The notes under the pieces are model-generated. The model was given only the letters and a program-made list of their open reading frames with translations, was not told the DNA's origin and did not search any database. From Sideroxydans sp. (GTDB lineage Bacteria; Pseudomonadota; Gammaproteobacteria; Burkholderiales; Gallionellaceae), in assembly GCA_027310665.1 (NCBI GenBank), contig DAIDAJ010000105.1:1-64000 (forward strand): DNA of 64,000 nucleotides. The letters run 5' to 3'. The first letter of the stretch is position 1; each line of letters begins with the position of its first letter. Below are positions 33,969 through 42,736 of the stretch, piece after piece. The translations under genes were made by a program, and so were the position numbers.

Positions 33969-35927
33969 ATGGCTACCTATAACGAAGCAAGTTTCAAAGT
34001 CTTACGCGGTCTCGAGCCGGTGCGGCAGCGTCCCGGCATGTACACCAACCTGGAATCCCCCAACCACATCATCGCCGAAGTCGTGGACAACGCCTGCGAC
34101 GAAGCGCTCGCCGGTTATGCCAGGAACATCTTCGTCACCGCGCACGCCGACGGTTCCGTGTCCGTGCAGGACGACGGCCGCGGCATCCCGGTCGGCATCC
34201 ACAAGGAAGAAGGCCGGTCGGTCGTCGAGGTCGCCTTCACCGTGCTGCACTCCGGCGGCAAGTTCGACAAGGAAAAGGGCGGCGCCTACCAGTTCGCGGG
34301 CGGTCTGCATGGCGTCGGCGTGGCCGTGACCAACGCGTTGTCCAGGAAAGTCGAAGTCACCGTGTACCGCGAAGGCGGCCAGCACGAGCTGCGCTTCGTC
34401 GACGGCGTCGCCGAGAAGCCGCTGGCCAAGGCGGCGAGCTGCCCCAAGAACCAGACCGGCACCATGGTGCGCGCCTGGCCCAACCCCAAATATTTCGACA
34501 GCCCCAACGTCAACCTCGCGCAGCTCGAACTCTCGCTGCGCTCGAAGGCCGTGCTGCTGCCCGGTGTCACCATCACGCTGAACCTGGAAAAGAGCGGCGA
34601 GACCAAGTCGTGGACCTACCCGGACGGCCTGCGCGGCTACCTCGCCGAAGCCTTGTCCGAATTCGAACTCGCCACGCCCATCCTGTTGCAGGAGAAATTC
34701 GCGCGCAAGGGCGACACCACCGGCTTTGCCGAAGGCGAAGGCGCGACCTGGGCGCTGACCTGGAGCGCCGAAGGCAACGTGGTGCGCGAGTCCTACGTCA
34801 ACCTGATCCCCACGCCCTCCGGCGGCACGCATGAAGCCGGCCTGCGCGACGGCGTGTTCAATTCGGTGAAATCGTTCGCCGAGATCCACAGCCTGTTGCC
34901 CAAAGGCGTGAAGCTGGTGCCGGAAGACGTGTTCTCGCGCCTCTCCTTCGTGCTCTCGGCCAAGGTGCTCGACCCGCAGTTCCAGGGGCAGACCAAGGAA
35001 AAACTCGTGTCGCGCGACGCGCTGCGGCTGGTCTCATCCATGATCAAGGACCCGCTCGACCTGTGGCTGAACGAGCACCTGGAACCGGCGAAAAAGATCG
35101 TCGAGCTGGCGATCCAGCAGGCGCAGGCGCGTTTGCGCTCCGCGCAGAAAGTGGAAAAGAAAAAAGGCTCCAGCGTAGCCGTGCTGCCGGGCAAGCTCAC
35201 CGATTGCAGCTCCAGCGATGCCTCGCGCACCGAACTGTTTCTGGTCGAGGGTGACTCCGCGGGCGGTTCCGCCAAGCAGGGCCGCGACAAGGAATTCCAG
35301 GCCGTGCTGCCCTTGCGCGGCAAGGTGCTGAACACTTTTGAAGTCGAGAAGGACCGCCTGTTCGCCAACAACGAGATACACGACATCGCCGTCGCCATCG
35401 GCGTCGATCCGCATGCGCCGACCGATACCGTCGACCTTTCCGGCCTGCGCTACAACGCCATCCTGATCATGGCCGATGCCGACGTGGACGGTTCGCACAT
35501 CTCCACGCTGCTGCTGACTTTGTTCTACCGCCATTTCTACCGCGTGGTGGAAGCAGGCAAGATCTACATCGCGCAACCGCCGCTGTTCCGCATCGACGTG
35601 CCCGCGCACGGCAAAAAACAGGCGAGCAAGATCTACGCGCTGAACGAGGCCGAGCTGACCGGCACCCTGGACAAGCTGCGCAAGGAAAAAGTGCGCGAAG
35701 GCAGCTGGTCCATCTCGCGCTTCAAAGGCCTGGGCGAGATGAGCCCCGAGCAGTTGTGGGACACCACACTGAATCCGGATACCAGACGGGCGCTGTGCGT
35801 GAAGGCGGATGCCGCTTCGTACAAGGCGACGATGGGGATATTCAACATGCTGATGGGCAAGCAGGAAGCGTCGACCCGCAGGGCGTGGCTGGAGTATCAC
35901 GGGAATGAGGTTGAGGTGGATATTTGA
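33969..35927 (+). CDS. parE: DNA topoisomerase IV subunit B
   Basis: 652-residue ATPase subunit of the chromosome decatenase. GHKL motifs: EVVDNACDEALAGYA near residue 38, QDDGRGIPVGIH near 66, and GLHGVGVAVTNALS near 114. TOPRIM motifs: VEGDSAGGSAKQGRDKEFQA near 422 and IMADADVDGSHI near 497. Length and the SKxxxT-type C-terminus fit ParE rather than GyrB. parC follows after a 256-base gap with repeats. Confidence 0.96.
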   Translation: MATYNEASFKVLRGLEPVRQRPGMYTNLESPNHIIAEVVDNACDEALAGYARNIFVTAHADGSVSVQDDGRGIPVGIHKEEGRSVVEVAFTVLHSGGKFDKEKGGAYQFAGGLHGVGVAVTNALSRKVEVTVYREGGQHELRFVDGVAEKPLAKAASCPKNQTGTMVRAWPNPKYFDSPNVNLAQLELSLRSKAVLLPGVTITLNLEKSGETKSWTYPDGLRGYLAEALSEFELATPILLQEKFARKGDTTGFAEGEGATWALTWSAEGNVVRESYVNLIPTPSGGTHEAGLRDGVFNSVKSFAEIHSLLPKGVKLVPEDVFSRLSFVLSAKVLDPQFQGQTKEKLVSRDALRLVSSMIKDPLDLWLNEHLEPAKKIVELAIQQAQARLRSAQKVEKKKGSSVAVLPGKLTDCSSSDASRTELFLVEGDSAGGSAKQGRDKEFQAVLPLRGKVLNTFEVEKDRLFANNEIHDIAVAIGVDPHAPTDTVDLSGLRYNAILIMADADVDGSHISTLLLTLFYRHFYRVVEAGKIYIAQPPLFRIDVPAHGKKQASKIYALNEAELTGTLDKLRKEKVREGSWSISRFKGLGEMSPEQLWDTTLNPDTRRALCVKADAASYKATMGIFNMLMGKQEASTRRAWLEYHGNEVEVDI

Positions 35928-36183
35928 TACAAGCCCCTCGCGCTTTGCATCCCTCGCCCGCGCGCGGGAGAGGGACCGAGGGTGAGGGATGGTGATCGAA
36001 GAGCTGCTCTTCAAACATAACAATATGTTGAGCACAGACCCTCATCCCCAGCCCTTACACCGGCAGGAGGTACGCCGGTGGGTACCCCGCTGCTATGCAG
36101 CGACCCTTCCGCAGTCCCGCCTGCGGGCGAAGGGAGAAAACAGATAAGCGGCACTAACCAATATTTACGGCAAGAACAAAAGA
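35928..36183. repeat. parE-parC gap with short palindromes
   Basis: The 256-base gap holds CTCGCCCGCGCGCGGGAGAGGG, a CACCGGCAGGAGGTACGCCGG palindrome (one base masked by spacing) and a CAGTCCCGCCTGCGGGCGAAGG hairpin-like block. No open reading frame in it looks real. A parC ribosome site is weak (GGCAAGAAC). Confidence 0.45.
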
Positions 36184-38553
36184 ATGACAACGAACGAAAA
36201 CGAACCACAAGACACACCAGAAATCGAAGCCCCCGCCCCCGCTGAATCCAGCTCAGGTGGCAAGCGCGAATTCGCCCCGCTCGCCAAGCTCCCCGACAGC
36301 GACGAAGTGCTCATCGCCGACTACGCCGAGCGCGCCTATCTCGAATACGCCGTCTCCGTGGTCAAAGGCCGCGCCTTGCCCGAAGTCTGCGACGGACAAA
36401 AGCCCGTGCAGCGCCGTATCCTCTACTCGATGCGCCAGATGGGACTGACGCATGGCAACAAGCATGTGAAGTCGGCGCGGGTGGTGGGTGATGTGCTGGG
36501 TAAGTACCATCCGCATGGCGACTCTTCCGCGTATGAAGCGATGGTGCGGCTGGCGCAGGATTTTGCGATGCGCTATCCGCTGGTGGATGGCCAAGGCAAC
36601 TTTGGTTCGCGCGACGGCGACAACGCGGCGGCGATGCGTTACACCGAGGCGCGGCTCACGCCGATCGCCGATCTGCTGCTGTCCGAGCTGGACATGGGCA
36701 CGGTGGATTTCATTCCCAATTATGACGGCGCATTCCAGGAACCGGCGATGCTGCCTGCGCGCCTGCCGATGGTGTTGCTCAACGGCGCATCCGGCATTGC
36801 GGTGGGCATGGCGACCGAGATTCCTTCGCATAATCTGAAGGAAGTCGCCAAGGCCGCAGTCATGCTGGCGAAGAACCCAAATATCAAGGACGACAAGCTG
36901 CTGTCTTACGTCAGCGGGCCGGACTTCCCCGGCGGGGGACAGATCATTTCTTCCGATGCGGACATCCGCGATGCCTACACCACGGGACGCGGTTCGCTGA
37001 AGATGCGCGCACGCTGGACCATAGAACAATTGGCACGCGGCCAGTGGCAGGTGGTGGTGAGCGAATTCCCGCACGGCGTCTCGGCACAGAAGGTGCTGGA
37101 GGAGATCGACGAGCTGACCAACCCCAAGGTCAAGGCCAACAAGAAATCACTCACGCCGGAACAGACGCAGAACAAGCAGCTCATCCTCTCGGTGCTGGAT
37201 GCGGTGGCCGACGAATCGGACAAATCGCAAAAGATCCGTCTGGTATTGCAGCCCAAGTCATCGAAGCAGAGTCCGGACGACATGATGGCGGTGCTGCTCA
37301 CCCACACCAGCCTGCAGAACTCCGTGTCGGTCAACCTCACCATGATCGGCCTGGACGGACGCCCGCAGCAGAAGTCGCTGGCGCAGGTGTTGCGCGAGTG
37401 GGTCGAGTTCCGTTTGCGCACCGTCACGCGGCGTTGCGAGTATCGATTGGGCCAGGTCAACGACCGCCTGCACATCCTCGCCGGGCGCATGATCGTTTAC
37501 CTGAACATCGACGAAGTGATCGCGCTGATCCGCGGCTCGGATGCGCCCAAGGAAGATCTGATGGCGCGCTTTGAATTGTCCGAGCGGCAGGCCGAAGACA
37601 TCCTGGAGATCCGCCTGCGCCAATTGGCGCGCCTGGAAGGCATCAAGATCGAGAAAGAGATCAAGGCGCTGGAAACCGAACGCAAAGAACTGAAGAAGAT
37701 CCTTTCCAGCGAAGATGCGCTGCGCGAACTGGTGGTGAGCGAGATCGAAGCCGATGCCAAGACCTATGGCGACGAGCGCCGCACGCTGATCGAAGAAGCG
37801 CAGGTGACCAAGGTGACCGCGCAAGTGAGCGACGAACCCGTGACGGTGTTCATCTCGCAACGCTTCTGGGTGCGCACGCGCCAGGGACACGGCATCGACG
37901 CCAGCAGCATCGCCTTCAAGGACGGCGACAGCATCGCCGCCACCTATGAGGTGCGCACCACGGACCACTGCATCGTCATCTGCAGCAACGGCCGCGTGTG
38001 CAGCATCCCCGTCTCTGCGCTGCCCTCCGGCCGCGGCGACGGCGCACCGCTGGCCACCTTCATCGAACTTGCCCCCGGCGCGAAGATCGCGCACGCCTTC
38101 TGCGGCAAGACCGAAACCCCCGTGCTGATTTCCACCAGCGCCGGTTACGGCTTCCCCTGCTTCATCGGCGACATGGTGGGCCGCAACAAGGCGGGCAAAC
38201 AGTTCATCAGCGTGAAAGAAGACACTATCTTGCCGCCGGTCATCGTCACACCGACGCAAAACTCACTGGTCGCCGTGGTAAGCAAACAGAACCGGTTGCT
38301 GGTGTTCATGCTCTCGGAACTGAAGCTGCTGCAAGGCGGCGGCAAAGGCATGATGCTGATCGACCTGAAAGAAGGCGACGAGTTGACGGCTTGCACGGTT
38401 GTGAATCAACCGGCGGTGACGCTGTGCGGCACGGCGGGTAGCAAGGTGCAGCAGTTGAAGATTGGCGGGAAGGAACTGCAGACGTACTTTGGGGCGAGGG
38501 CCAGGGCCGGGAAGGTGGTGGAGACTAGGTTGAAGGGGTTGAGGTTTGAGTAA
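36184..38553 (+). CDS. parC: DNA topoisomerase IV subunit A
   Basis: 789 residues, the DNA-cleaving subunit. Winged-helix segment [16 protein letters not shown] near residue 78, [19 protein letters not shown] near 109 (the quinolone-resistance region, with serine and glutamate-like positions intact as DSSAYEAM), and the catalytic tyrosine in [13 protein letters not shown] near 154. The C-terminal beta-pinwheel runs from about 510 ([16 protein letters not shown]). Length is typical for betaproteobacterial ParC. Confidence 0.96.
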   Translation: MTTNENEPQDTPEIEAPAPAESSSGGKREFAPLAKLPDSDEVLIADYAERAYLEYAVSVVKGRALPEVCDGQKPVQRRILYSMRQMGLTHGNKHVKSARVVGDVLGKYHPHGDSSAYEAMVRLAQDFAMRYPLVDGQGNFGSRDGDNAAAMRYTEARLTPIADLLLSELDMGTVDFIPNYDGAFQEPAMLPARLPMVLLNGASGIAVGMATEIPSHNLKEVAKAAVMLAKNPNIKDDKLLSYVSGPDFPGGGQIISSDADIRDAYTTGRGSLKMRARWTIEQLARGQWQVVVSEFPHGVSAQKVLEEIDELTNPKVKANKKSLTPEQTQNKQLILSVLDAVADESDKSQKIRLVLQPKSSKQSPDDMMAVLLTHTSLQNSVSVNLTMIGLDGRPQQKSLAQVLREWVEFRLRTVTRRCEYRLGQVNDRLHILAGRMIVYLNIDEVIALIRGSDAPKEDLMARFELSERQAEDILEIRLRQLARLEGIKIEKEIKALETERKELKKILSSEDALRELVVSEIEADAKTYGDERRTLIEEAQVTKVTAQVSDEPVTVFISQRFWVRTRQGHGIDASSIAFKDGDSIAATYEVRTTDHCIVICSNGRVCSIPVSALPSGRGDGAPLATFIELAPGAKIAHAFCGKTETPVLISTSAGYGFPCFIGDMVGRNKAGKQFISVKEDTILPPVIVTPTQNSLVAVVSKQNRLLVFMLSELKLLQGGGKGMMLIDLKEGDELTACTVVNQPAVTLCGTAGSKVQQLKIGGKELQTYFGARARAGKVVETRLKGLRFE

Positions 38554-38627
38554 TACACGCTTCATGAATCTTCAAGCTACCATTTACAACTTCTGAAAGA
38601 AGGTTTACTCGCATCAGTCGGATTGAT

Positions 38628-38667
38628 GTGTAACCGTCCCTATAATAGTTGCTAGGGACGGTTACAC
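38628..38667. repeat. Perfect 15-base inverted repeat
   Basis: GTGTAACCGTCCCTA (38628-38642), ten bases, then TAGGGACGGTTACAC (38653-38667). There is no T-run after it. It lies just beyond the stop of the 42-residue ORF and 75 bases after parC, at the left edge of the low-GC island. Confidence 0.8.
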
Positions 38668-38669
38668 GG

Positions 38670-38798
38670 TTAACTAAATAGCTTTAGTTGAACCGGCCAC
38701 GACCGAAAATGCTGGCAAACATGTTCCAGACGTCCAAAACGGAAACGCTGGTATGCCCGCACAAATACGGTCTTGGTTTTATAGAATGAATAATTCAT
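38670..38798 (-). CDS. Putative 42-residue basic/aromatic small protein
   Basis: 42 codons starting MNYSFYKTKTVFVRAYQRFR and continuing with RFGRLEHVCQHFRSW. A well-spaced GGAGATAGTA ribosome site precedes the ATG. The peptide is rich in Arg, Phe, Tyr and His and has no signal or membrane segment. No family is claimed. The strong ribosome site and patterned spacing of FGRLEHVC/HFRSWP make it more than chance, but it could still be spurious. Confidence 0.45.
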   Translation of the reverse strand: MNYSFYKTKTVFVRAYQRFRFGRLEHVCQHFRSWPVQLKLFS

Positions 38799-39034
38799 TA
38801 CTATCTCCAAGCCTTGATTGGAGGGCGTTTGGTTTGACTTTGACGTGTTACAAGCGTAGATTTCAGCCTGTCTTTCTAGACAAGTCAAAGGCTGCTAGGG
38901 ATGCCCTTAGCACCTAGACGGGTTGAAATTCATTGGCCTAATAAGGTCAAATGGGTTTTAGCCATTTTTGAGCCCTCCGTGACCGCGTACCATTGCGGAC
39001 TATGGTTCCTCTGCAGGAAAGGGTTGATGTACAA

Positions 39035-39068
39035 GAAACGCCAATTGGGTGCAACCAATTGGCGTTTC
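39035..39068 (-). terminator. Hairpin terminator of downstream-reading minus gene
   Basis: A 14-base stem GAAACGCCAATTGG / CCAATTGGCGTTTC with a six-base loop, six bases beyond the stop of the 39075-39890 gene, followed on the minus strand by TTGTAC. Confidence 0.65.
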
Positions 39069-39074
39069 GCTTTC

Positions 39075-39890
39075 TTAGCTATGCTTGCCCTCATCATTTG
39101 TCGGGTAAAGAAATTGGATCGTATGCGTAAAGGCGGTTAGGAATCTCGTTTGTTCGGCAACTGTCCATGACGCTCCTTGTGAAGGAAGTTTTCGTAGCAA
39201 TCCTATAATTGCCGTATCAACGCCACTCGCCCCGCCATCTCCTACCACAACTGGAGATCTATTTTTTTCTTGCGTAACAGTATCAACCTTAGACTGATCA
39301 TTGTCCTGACTATTGGGCTGTGTAATAGGCCGCGCGTGTATTTGTGTGACGGTAGGCTTAATCAATTTTGATCTATCGCCGGTAGTCGAAAAAAATCCAG
39401 CCTGCTCCGCTGAATTCAGAAACACACGAACAGCTTGGGCGCTTCGATCGGGAAGAATTTTGTATTGGTGTAGAAACAAATTCTTAATTCCAACTTCTGC
39501 AGGAAGCTGAGAACCTCGAAAATGCTCATAGGCTTTAGCGAACAGCGGGACACCAAGAAAAGCTTCCACCCTAGCGGATACGGCATCCTCTGGCATTACG
39601 GGAGAAAGGATCGACTTGGCACGTTCAGTGACTGAGAAAGTGCTATCAGTGCTTTCTACAAACCCAAAATGCTTTGAGGCTGCTGATATGCGGGTCATGT
39701 ATGTTCCGCTATTTGTAGACTTATACCCCAGCCAATGTGCAAGCTGCTCAGGACTCGAAGTCCCCCCACCTTGAGTCATAATAACTTGGGCGACTGCCAA
39801 TGAAGCTGCGAGATCAAAATAAGGCGAAGTAATCCCTGAGCGCCTGATGTCGCCATCCTTTGTTTCTTTTACTGTCTTTATCTCTGCCAT
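39075..39890 (-). CDS. AT-rich putative winged-helix protein, unknown
   Basis: 271 residues, visibly lower GC and different codon use from the flanking core genes. The N-terminal 100 or so residues look like a winged-helix region: YFDLAASLAVAQVIM, then PEQLAHWLGYKS, TYMTRISAASKHFG and STFSVTERAKSIL. Residues of about 105-165 are a second helical part (FLGVPLFAKAYEHFRGSQLP). A polar, low-complexity linker (about 185-225) precedes a short C-terminal helix pair. Resembles DUF5343-like proteins in outline, at low confidence. An inverted repeat directly in front of the start suggests autoregulation. Confidence 0.55.
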   Translation of the reverse strand: MAEIKTVKETKDGDIRRSGITSPYFDLAASLAVAQVIMTQGGGTSSPEQLAHWLGYKSTNSGTYMTRISAASKHFGFVESTDSTFSVTERAKSILSPVMPEDAVSARVEAFLGVPLFAKAYEHFRGSQLPAEVGIKNLFLHQYKILPDRSAQAVRVFLNSAEQAGFFSTTGDRSKLIKPTVTQIHARPITQPNSQDNDQSKVDTVTQEKNRSPVVVGDGGASGVDTAIIGLLRKLPSQGASWTVAEQTRFLTAFTHTIQFLYPTNDEGKHS

Positions 39891-39908
39891 TTTTCACCTC
39901 TGCGCGGT

Positions 39909-39944
39909 CGCATTACCATTCACAATTTCGAGCATGGTAATGCG
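39909..39944. promoter_or_regulatory. 11-base palindrome upstream of AT-rich gene
   Basis: CGCATTACCAT, 14 bases, ATGGTAATGCG, perfect arms, 19 to 54 bases before the ATG at 39890. Placement fits an operator or a hairpin in the 5' leader. The adjacent region to 40060 is very AT-rich (TATATATTTC, TAATAATATT) and probably holds the promoter. Confidence 0.6.
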
Positions 39945-40264
39945 TACTTCTATATATTTCAAGAGAAATATACCGCCAGTTACTATTCGCAGTTATAATA
40001 ATATTTATATTGATATAATTCAACACGATAGAGTATATAAACAATTACCAGTTCCAGTTAATCTCTAAATTTTACCGGTACCAGAATCGATTGGGTCACA
40101 GAATCGATGCAATTAAAAAAACAATCGAAAACAATCGGGGACAGACTGAGCTAGCCCGCCTTTCCCAGACAGTTCAATTCAGCACCACACAGTTGGCCTC
40201 TTCAAGCTAAAGCTAAAGGGGCCAGGCTCGGAATATTCTTAGCAACTAAATCCGTCAGCTTCTT
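39945..40264. other. AT-rich gap with REP-like fragments
   Basis: No believable gene. Contains the AT-rich tract to about 40065, a GGGGACAGACTGAG fragment near 40137, and AAAGGGGCCAGGCTCGGAAT near 40213 whose near-copy is at 42497. Both are reminiscent of sequences linked to REP-associated transposases, but no transposase is here. Confidence 0.5.
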
Positions 40265-40561
40265 TTAAAGTCCCGCATAGCCTGCCTCTTGCTGGCTGCG
40301 CAGGGCAAGGATGAAGACGGTGTCGACTTCGATGACGTAACGGTATAGAGCCACATAGCCGTGCGAGTGATGCCCGATCACCAGTTCTCGCTTGTCGTTA
40401 TTTGCGGGGCGACCAATCATGGGGTTGTACTCAAGCACGTTGAACGCCTCGATGATCTCCCGAATGCGCAAAGCCGGATTCTCGACCTGATATTGGGCAA
40501 GGTGATCGAGGATGCGATCAAAATCATCCCCTACTTCCGGCGCCAGTTCGATGCGCGACAT
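40265..40561 (-). CDS. ParE/RelE-family toxin
   Basis: 98 residues with the ParE outline: opening ELAPEVGDDFDRILDHLAQY, then IIEAFNVLEYNPMIGRPA (the typical LxxxPxxGRP), and C-terminal ALYRYVIEVDTVFILALRSQ. Likely a gyrase or ribosome-dependent toxin; which one cannot be told. Its antitoxin candidate lies upstream on the same strand, but a 141-base element now separates them, and no good ribosome site remains in front of this ATG. Confidence 0.85.
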   Translation of the reverse strand: MSRIELAPEVGDDFDRILDHLAQYQVENPALRIREIIEAFNVLEYNPMIGRPANNDKRELVIGHHSHGYVALYRYVIEVDTVFILALRSQQEAGYAGL

Positions 40562-40564
40562 TTT

Positions 40565-40709
40565 AAGGGAGCCTCTTAAAATTCAAAGTTCTAAGCAAGA
40601 CAAGGCGCGAGCAAAAAATTGCGACGCGGCATATGTGTGATATGTAAGGAGTAATTTTTTGTGAGCAACGCAGTATTGCGACGAAATTTGGATTTTTAGA
40701 GGTTCCCTT
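40565..40709. mobile_element. MITE-like element inside a toxin-antitoxin operon
   Basis: About 141-145 bases with imperfect terminal inverted repeats: AAGGGAGCCTCTTAAAATTC at the left and, read from the right, AAGGGAACCTCTAAAAATCC. The interior is also partly palindromic (GAGCAAAAAATT against AATTTTTTGTGAGC). It codes for nothing. The ends resemble those of IS5-like elements in outline; family assignment is tentative. No clear target duplication is seen. Confidence 0.7.
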
Positions 40710-40993
40710 CAGCGTGCCAGTTTGCGAGCAACCGGGCGTTTTACTTCTTTACCGGCAAGACGCTCTTCCAGATAGCCGCGCATTTCTTGCCAGGGAATCG
40801 TCTTTCCGGTGGCAACTATATGTGCATAACGATCTTCAGCTTCTGCATCGAAAGCGGCACGTTTATCTTCCTGCTCGGCCTTTTCCGCAATGGCATCAAG
40901 AATGAATCCGTGAGTTGTTGTGCCGGCGCGTTTCGCAGCCGCTGCAACACGAGCTTTCAGTTTTTCCGGCATGCGTATGGTGGTTGTGCTCAT
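40709..40993 (-). CDS. Ribbon-helix-helix antitoxin
   Basis: 94 residues. The N-terminus TTTIRMPEKLKARVAAAAKR then TTTHGFILDAIAEKAEQ is a CopG/ParD-type ribbon-helix-helix. The C-terminal half (YAHIVATGKTIPWQEMRGYL) is the toxin-binding type of tail seen in RHH antitoxins. The start at 40993 is the one where the RHH strand begins. Its stop is at the border of the MITE-like element, beyond which the ParE toxin follows in the same direction. Confidence 0.82.
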   Translation of the reverse strand: MSTTTIRMPEKLKARVAAAAKRAGTTTHGFILDAIAEKAEQEDKRAAFDAEAEDRYAHIVATGKTIPWQEMRGYLEERLAGKEVKRPVARKLAR

Positions 40994-41134
40994 GGCAGTC
41001 TCCAAGGATTGATGGAACGCGCTCACTGTAGCACAATGGTGCTACATCCAACAAATAGCGAATCGCGCCACTACAGCGCAAATCGATGGGGTCAGACTCC
41101 ATTGATACGCATTGATACGGAATCTGAATGTGCA

Positions 41135-41169
41135 AAACAAGAAGCCCGGCATCGCCGGGCTTCTTGTTT
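41135..41169. terminator. Perfect 16-base hairpin, AAACAAGAAGCCCGGC
   Basis: AAACAAGAAGCCCGGC, ATC, GCCGGGCTTCTTGTTT. It stands just beyond the SDR fragment's end. A sister hairpin (AAAAAGCCCGGC-GAT-GCCGGGCTTTTT) is at 44281-44307, next to the third SDR remnant, so hairpin and SDR end were copied together. Confidence 0.8.
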
Positions 41170-41202
41170 GCTGCACACTACGCTGGCAGTCCAACCTTCC
41201 CT

Positions 41203-41577
41203 TCAAAGCATCATGCCGGCGGATACCTCGATGCGCTGGCCGTTTATCCAGTGTGTGCCATCCGACAACAGCGCTGCGACCACACCGCCCACGTCATCAG
41301 GCAGGCCGACCCGGCCTAGTGCAGTGGCGCCTGCGATATGCGCGTTTGTCTTTGAGTCGTCGCGCACGACACCGTCACCGAAGTCTGTTTCGATGGCGCA
41401 AGGTGCGATGGTGTTGACGACGATACCGCGTGCACCCAGTTCTTTGGCCATGTAGCGGGTGAGCACTTCGATGCCTGCCTTCATCGCGGCATAGGCGGCA
41501 TAGCCCGGGAAGGTAAAACGGGTGAGGCCGGAGGAGGTGTTAACGATGCGCCCGCCATCCCGGATCAAGGGCAGCAG
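41203..41577 (-). pseudogene. SDR oxidoreductase 3' fragment, copy 1
   Basis: About 120 codons of the C-terminal half of a short-chain dehydrogenase: RIVNTSSGLTRFTFPGYAAY with the catalytic Ser and Tyr, then AMKAGIEVLTRYMAKELGAR, VNTIAPCAIETDF and THWINGQRIEVSAGMML. The cofactor-binding Rossmann half is missing, so it cannot be an active enzyme. Near-identical remnants lie at 42250 and 44330. The only ATG available is an internal one. Confidence 0.85.
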
Positions 41578-41705
41578 CTTCTGCGTCAGAAGGGAATCAA
41601 ACGGGTCAGCATCGGAATATGTGCAGATACCAACTTCGTCAGCTTTCTTTCATGCCCCCGCCCCACATTTGCTAGAATCCCAGCAACAATTCCGTAAGGA
41701 GCAAC

Positions 41706-41915
41706 ATGATGAACATCGCAAATATGACTCGCACTGAGAAGCTCAGCATGATGGAAGCTTTGTGGGACGACCTGTCGCGCGACCCAGCAGGAATTGCATC
41801 ACCGGAATGGCACGAACAGGCACTTAATGAAGCCGAACGCGCGGTCGCCGATAACCAGGCTGGCTTTGTTTCCTGGGACGCCGCCAAGAAGACCCTGCGC
41901 AACAATAACTCATGA
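41706..41915 (+). CDS. Addiction-module antitoxin, Unstab_antitox type
   Basis: 69 residues. TRTEKLSMMEALWDDLSRDP and SPEWHEQALNEAERAVADNQ are typical of small unstable antitoxins (PF09720 family) paired with ParE-like toxins. GTAAGGAGCAAC precedes the ATG; the next ATG (41709) is equally usable. The stop overlaps the toxin ATG (ATGA). Confidence 0.88.
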   Translation: MMNIANMTRTEKLSMMEALWDDLSRDPAGIASPEWHEQALNEAERAVADNQAGFVSWDAAKKTLRNNNS

Positions 41916-42208
41916 AGATCGAGATTCTGAGTATCGCGATGAGCGATATTCAGTTTGGTCAGCAGTTTTATGAACAGCAGCAGGAAGGGCTGGGCGCTTA
42001 CTTTCTGGATTCACTGTTTTCTGACATCGAAGCTCTGTTGCTTTATGCAGGTATTCACCAACAGTTTTTCGGTTACTACCGCGCGCTTTCGAAACGATTT
42101 CCCTACGCAATTTACTACCGGGTGAATGGGCAAACCATTCAAGTGTGGCGCATACTGGATTGCCGTCAAAGGCCCTCACGCATTGTGAGCGCATTGAAAG
42201 CAAACTAA
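41912..42208 (+). CDS. ParE/RelE-family toxin, partner of upstream antitoxin
   Basis: 98 residues: MSDIQFGQQFYEQQQEGLGA, then FLDSLFSDIEALLLYAGIHQ, and the C-terminal FPYAIYYRVNGQTIQVWRIL, the usual RelE/ParE fold order. Coupled to the antitoxin by a four-base overlap. A second SDR remnant begins 42 bases later on the other strand. Confidence 0.88.
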   Translation: MKIEILSIAMSDIQFGQQFYEQQQEGLGAYFLDSLFSDIEALLLYAGIHQQFFGYYRALSKRFPYAIYYRVNGQTIQVWRILDCRQRPSRIVSALKAN

Positions 42209-42249
42209 ACGTTTTTCGCGTCACGCTACGCCATCAATCCCATCTTCAC

Positions 42250-42496
42250 TCACAGCATCATGCCACCGGATACCTCGATGCGCTGGCCGTTTATCCAGTG
42301 TGTGCCTTCCAACAACAGCGCAGCGACCGCACCGCCCACGTCATCAGGCAGGCCGACCCGGCCTAGTGCAGTGGCGCCTGCGATATGCGCGTTTGTCTTT
42401 GAGTCGTCGCGCACGACACCGCCACCGAAGTCTGTTTCGATGGCGCAAGGTGCGATGGTGTTGACGACGATGCCGCGTGCACCCAGTTCTTTAACT
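42250..42496 (-). pseudogene. SDR oxidoreductase 3' fragment, copy 2
   Basis: About 82 codons beginning at KELGARGIVVNTIAPCAIET and ending INGQRIEVSGGMML. About 235 bases are nearly identical to copy 1. Homology stops abruptly after the codons for KELG, where CTAAAGGGGCCAGGCTCG (42492 on) starts; the same 18 bases recur at 40210. It lacks the Rossmann half and the catalytic tyrosine. Confidence 0.85.
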
Positions 42497-42736
42497 AAAG
42501 GGGCCAGGCTCGAAATACTCTCAGCAAGCAACTAACTTTGCGGTTCGTTTTTCCGCCACCCCCTGCACCACAATGATTGTGGCAAGCATATCCGCAAATC
42601 GCGTGCGATTATTCATTTAATTCGTTTATTTCGTTTATTGCGTTTACGACAACCCTGCGTTACCATGCGCATGTGCATATAGCTATGCATGGTCGTTGAG
42701 GAGCGGCCTCACTCATATATAAAACTCGGGAGAAGG

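Noticed and set aside
38628-38667. GTAACC within the perfect inverted repeat as a SigF promoter
   Set aside because: The bases 16 away are CTAG, not CGAA; the repeat is better explained as a palindrome.
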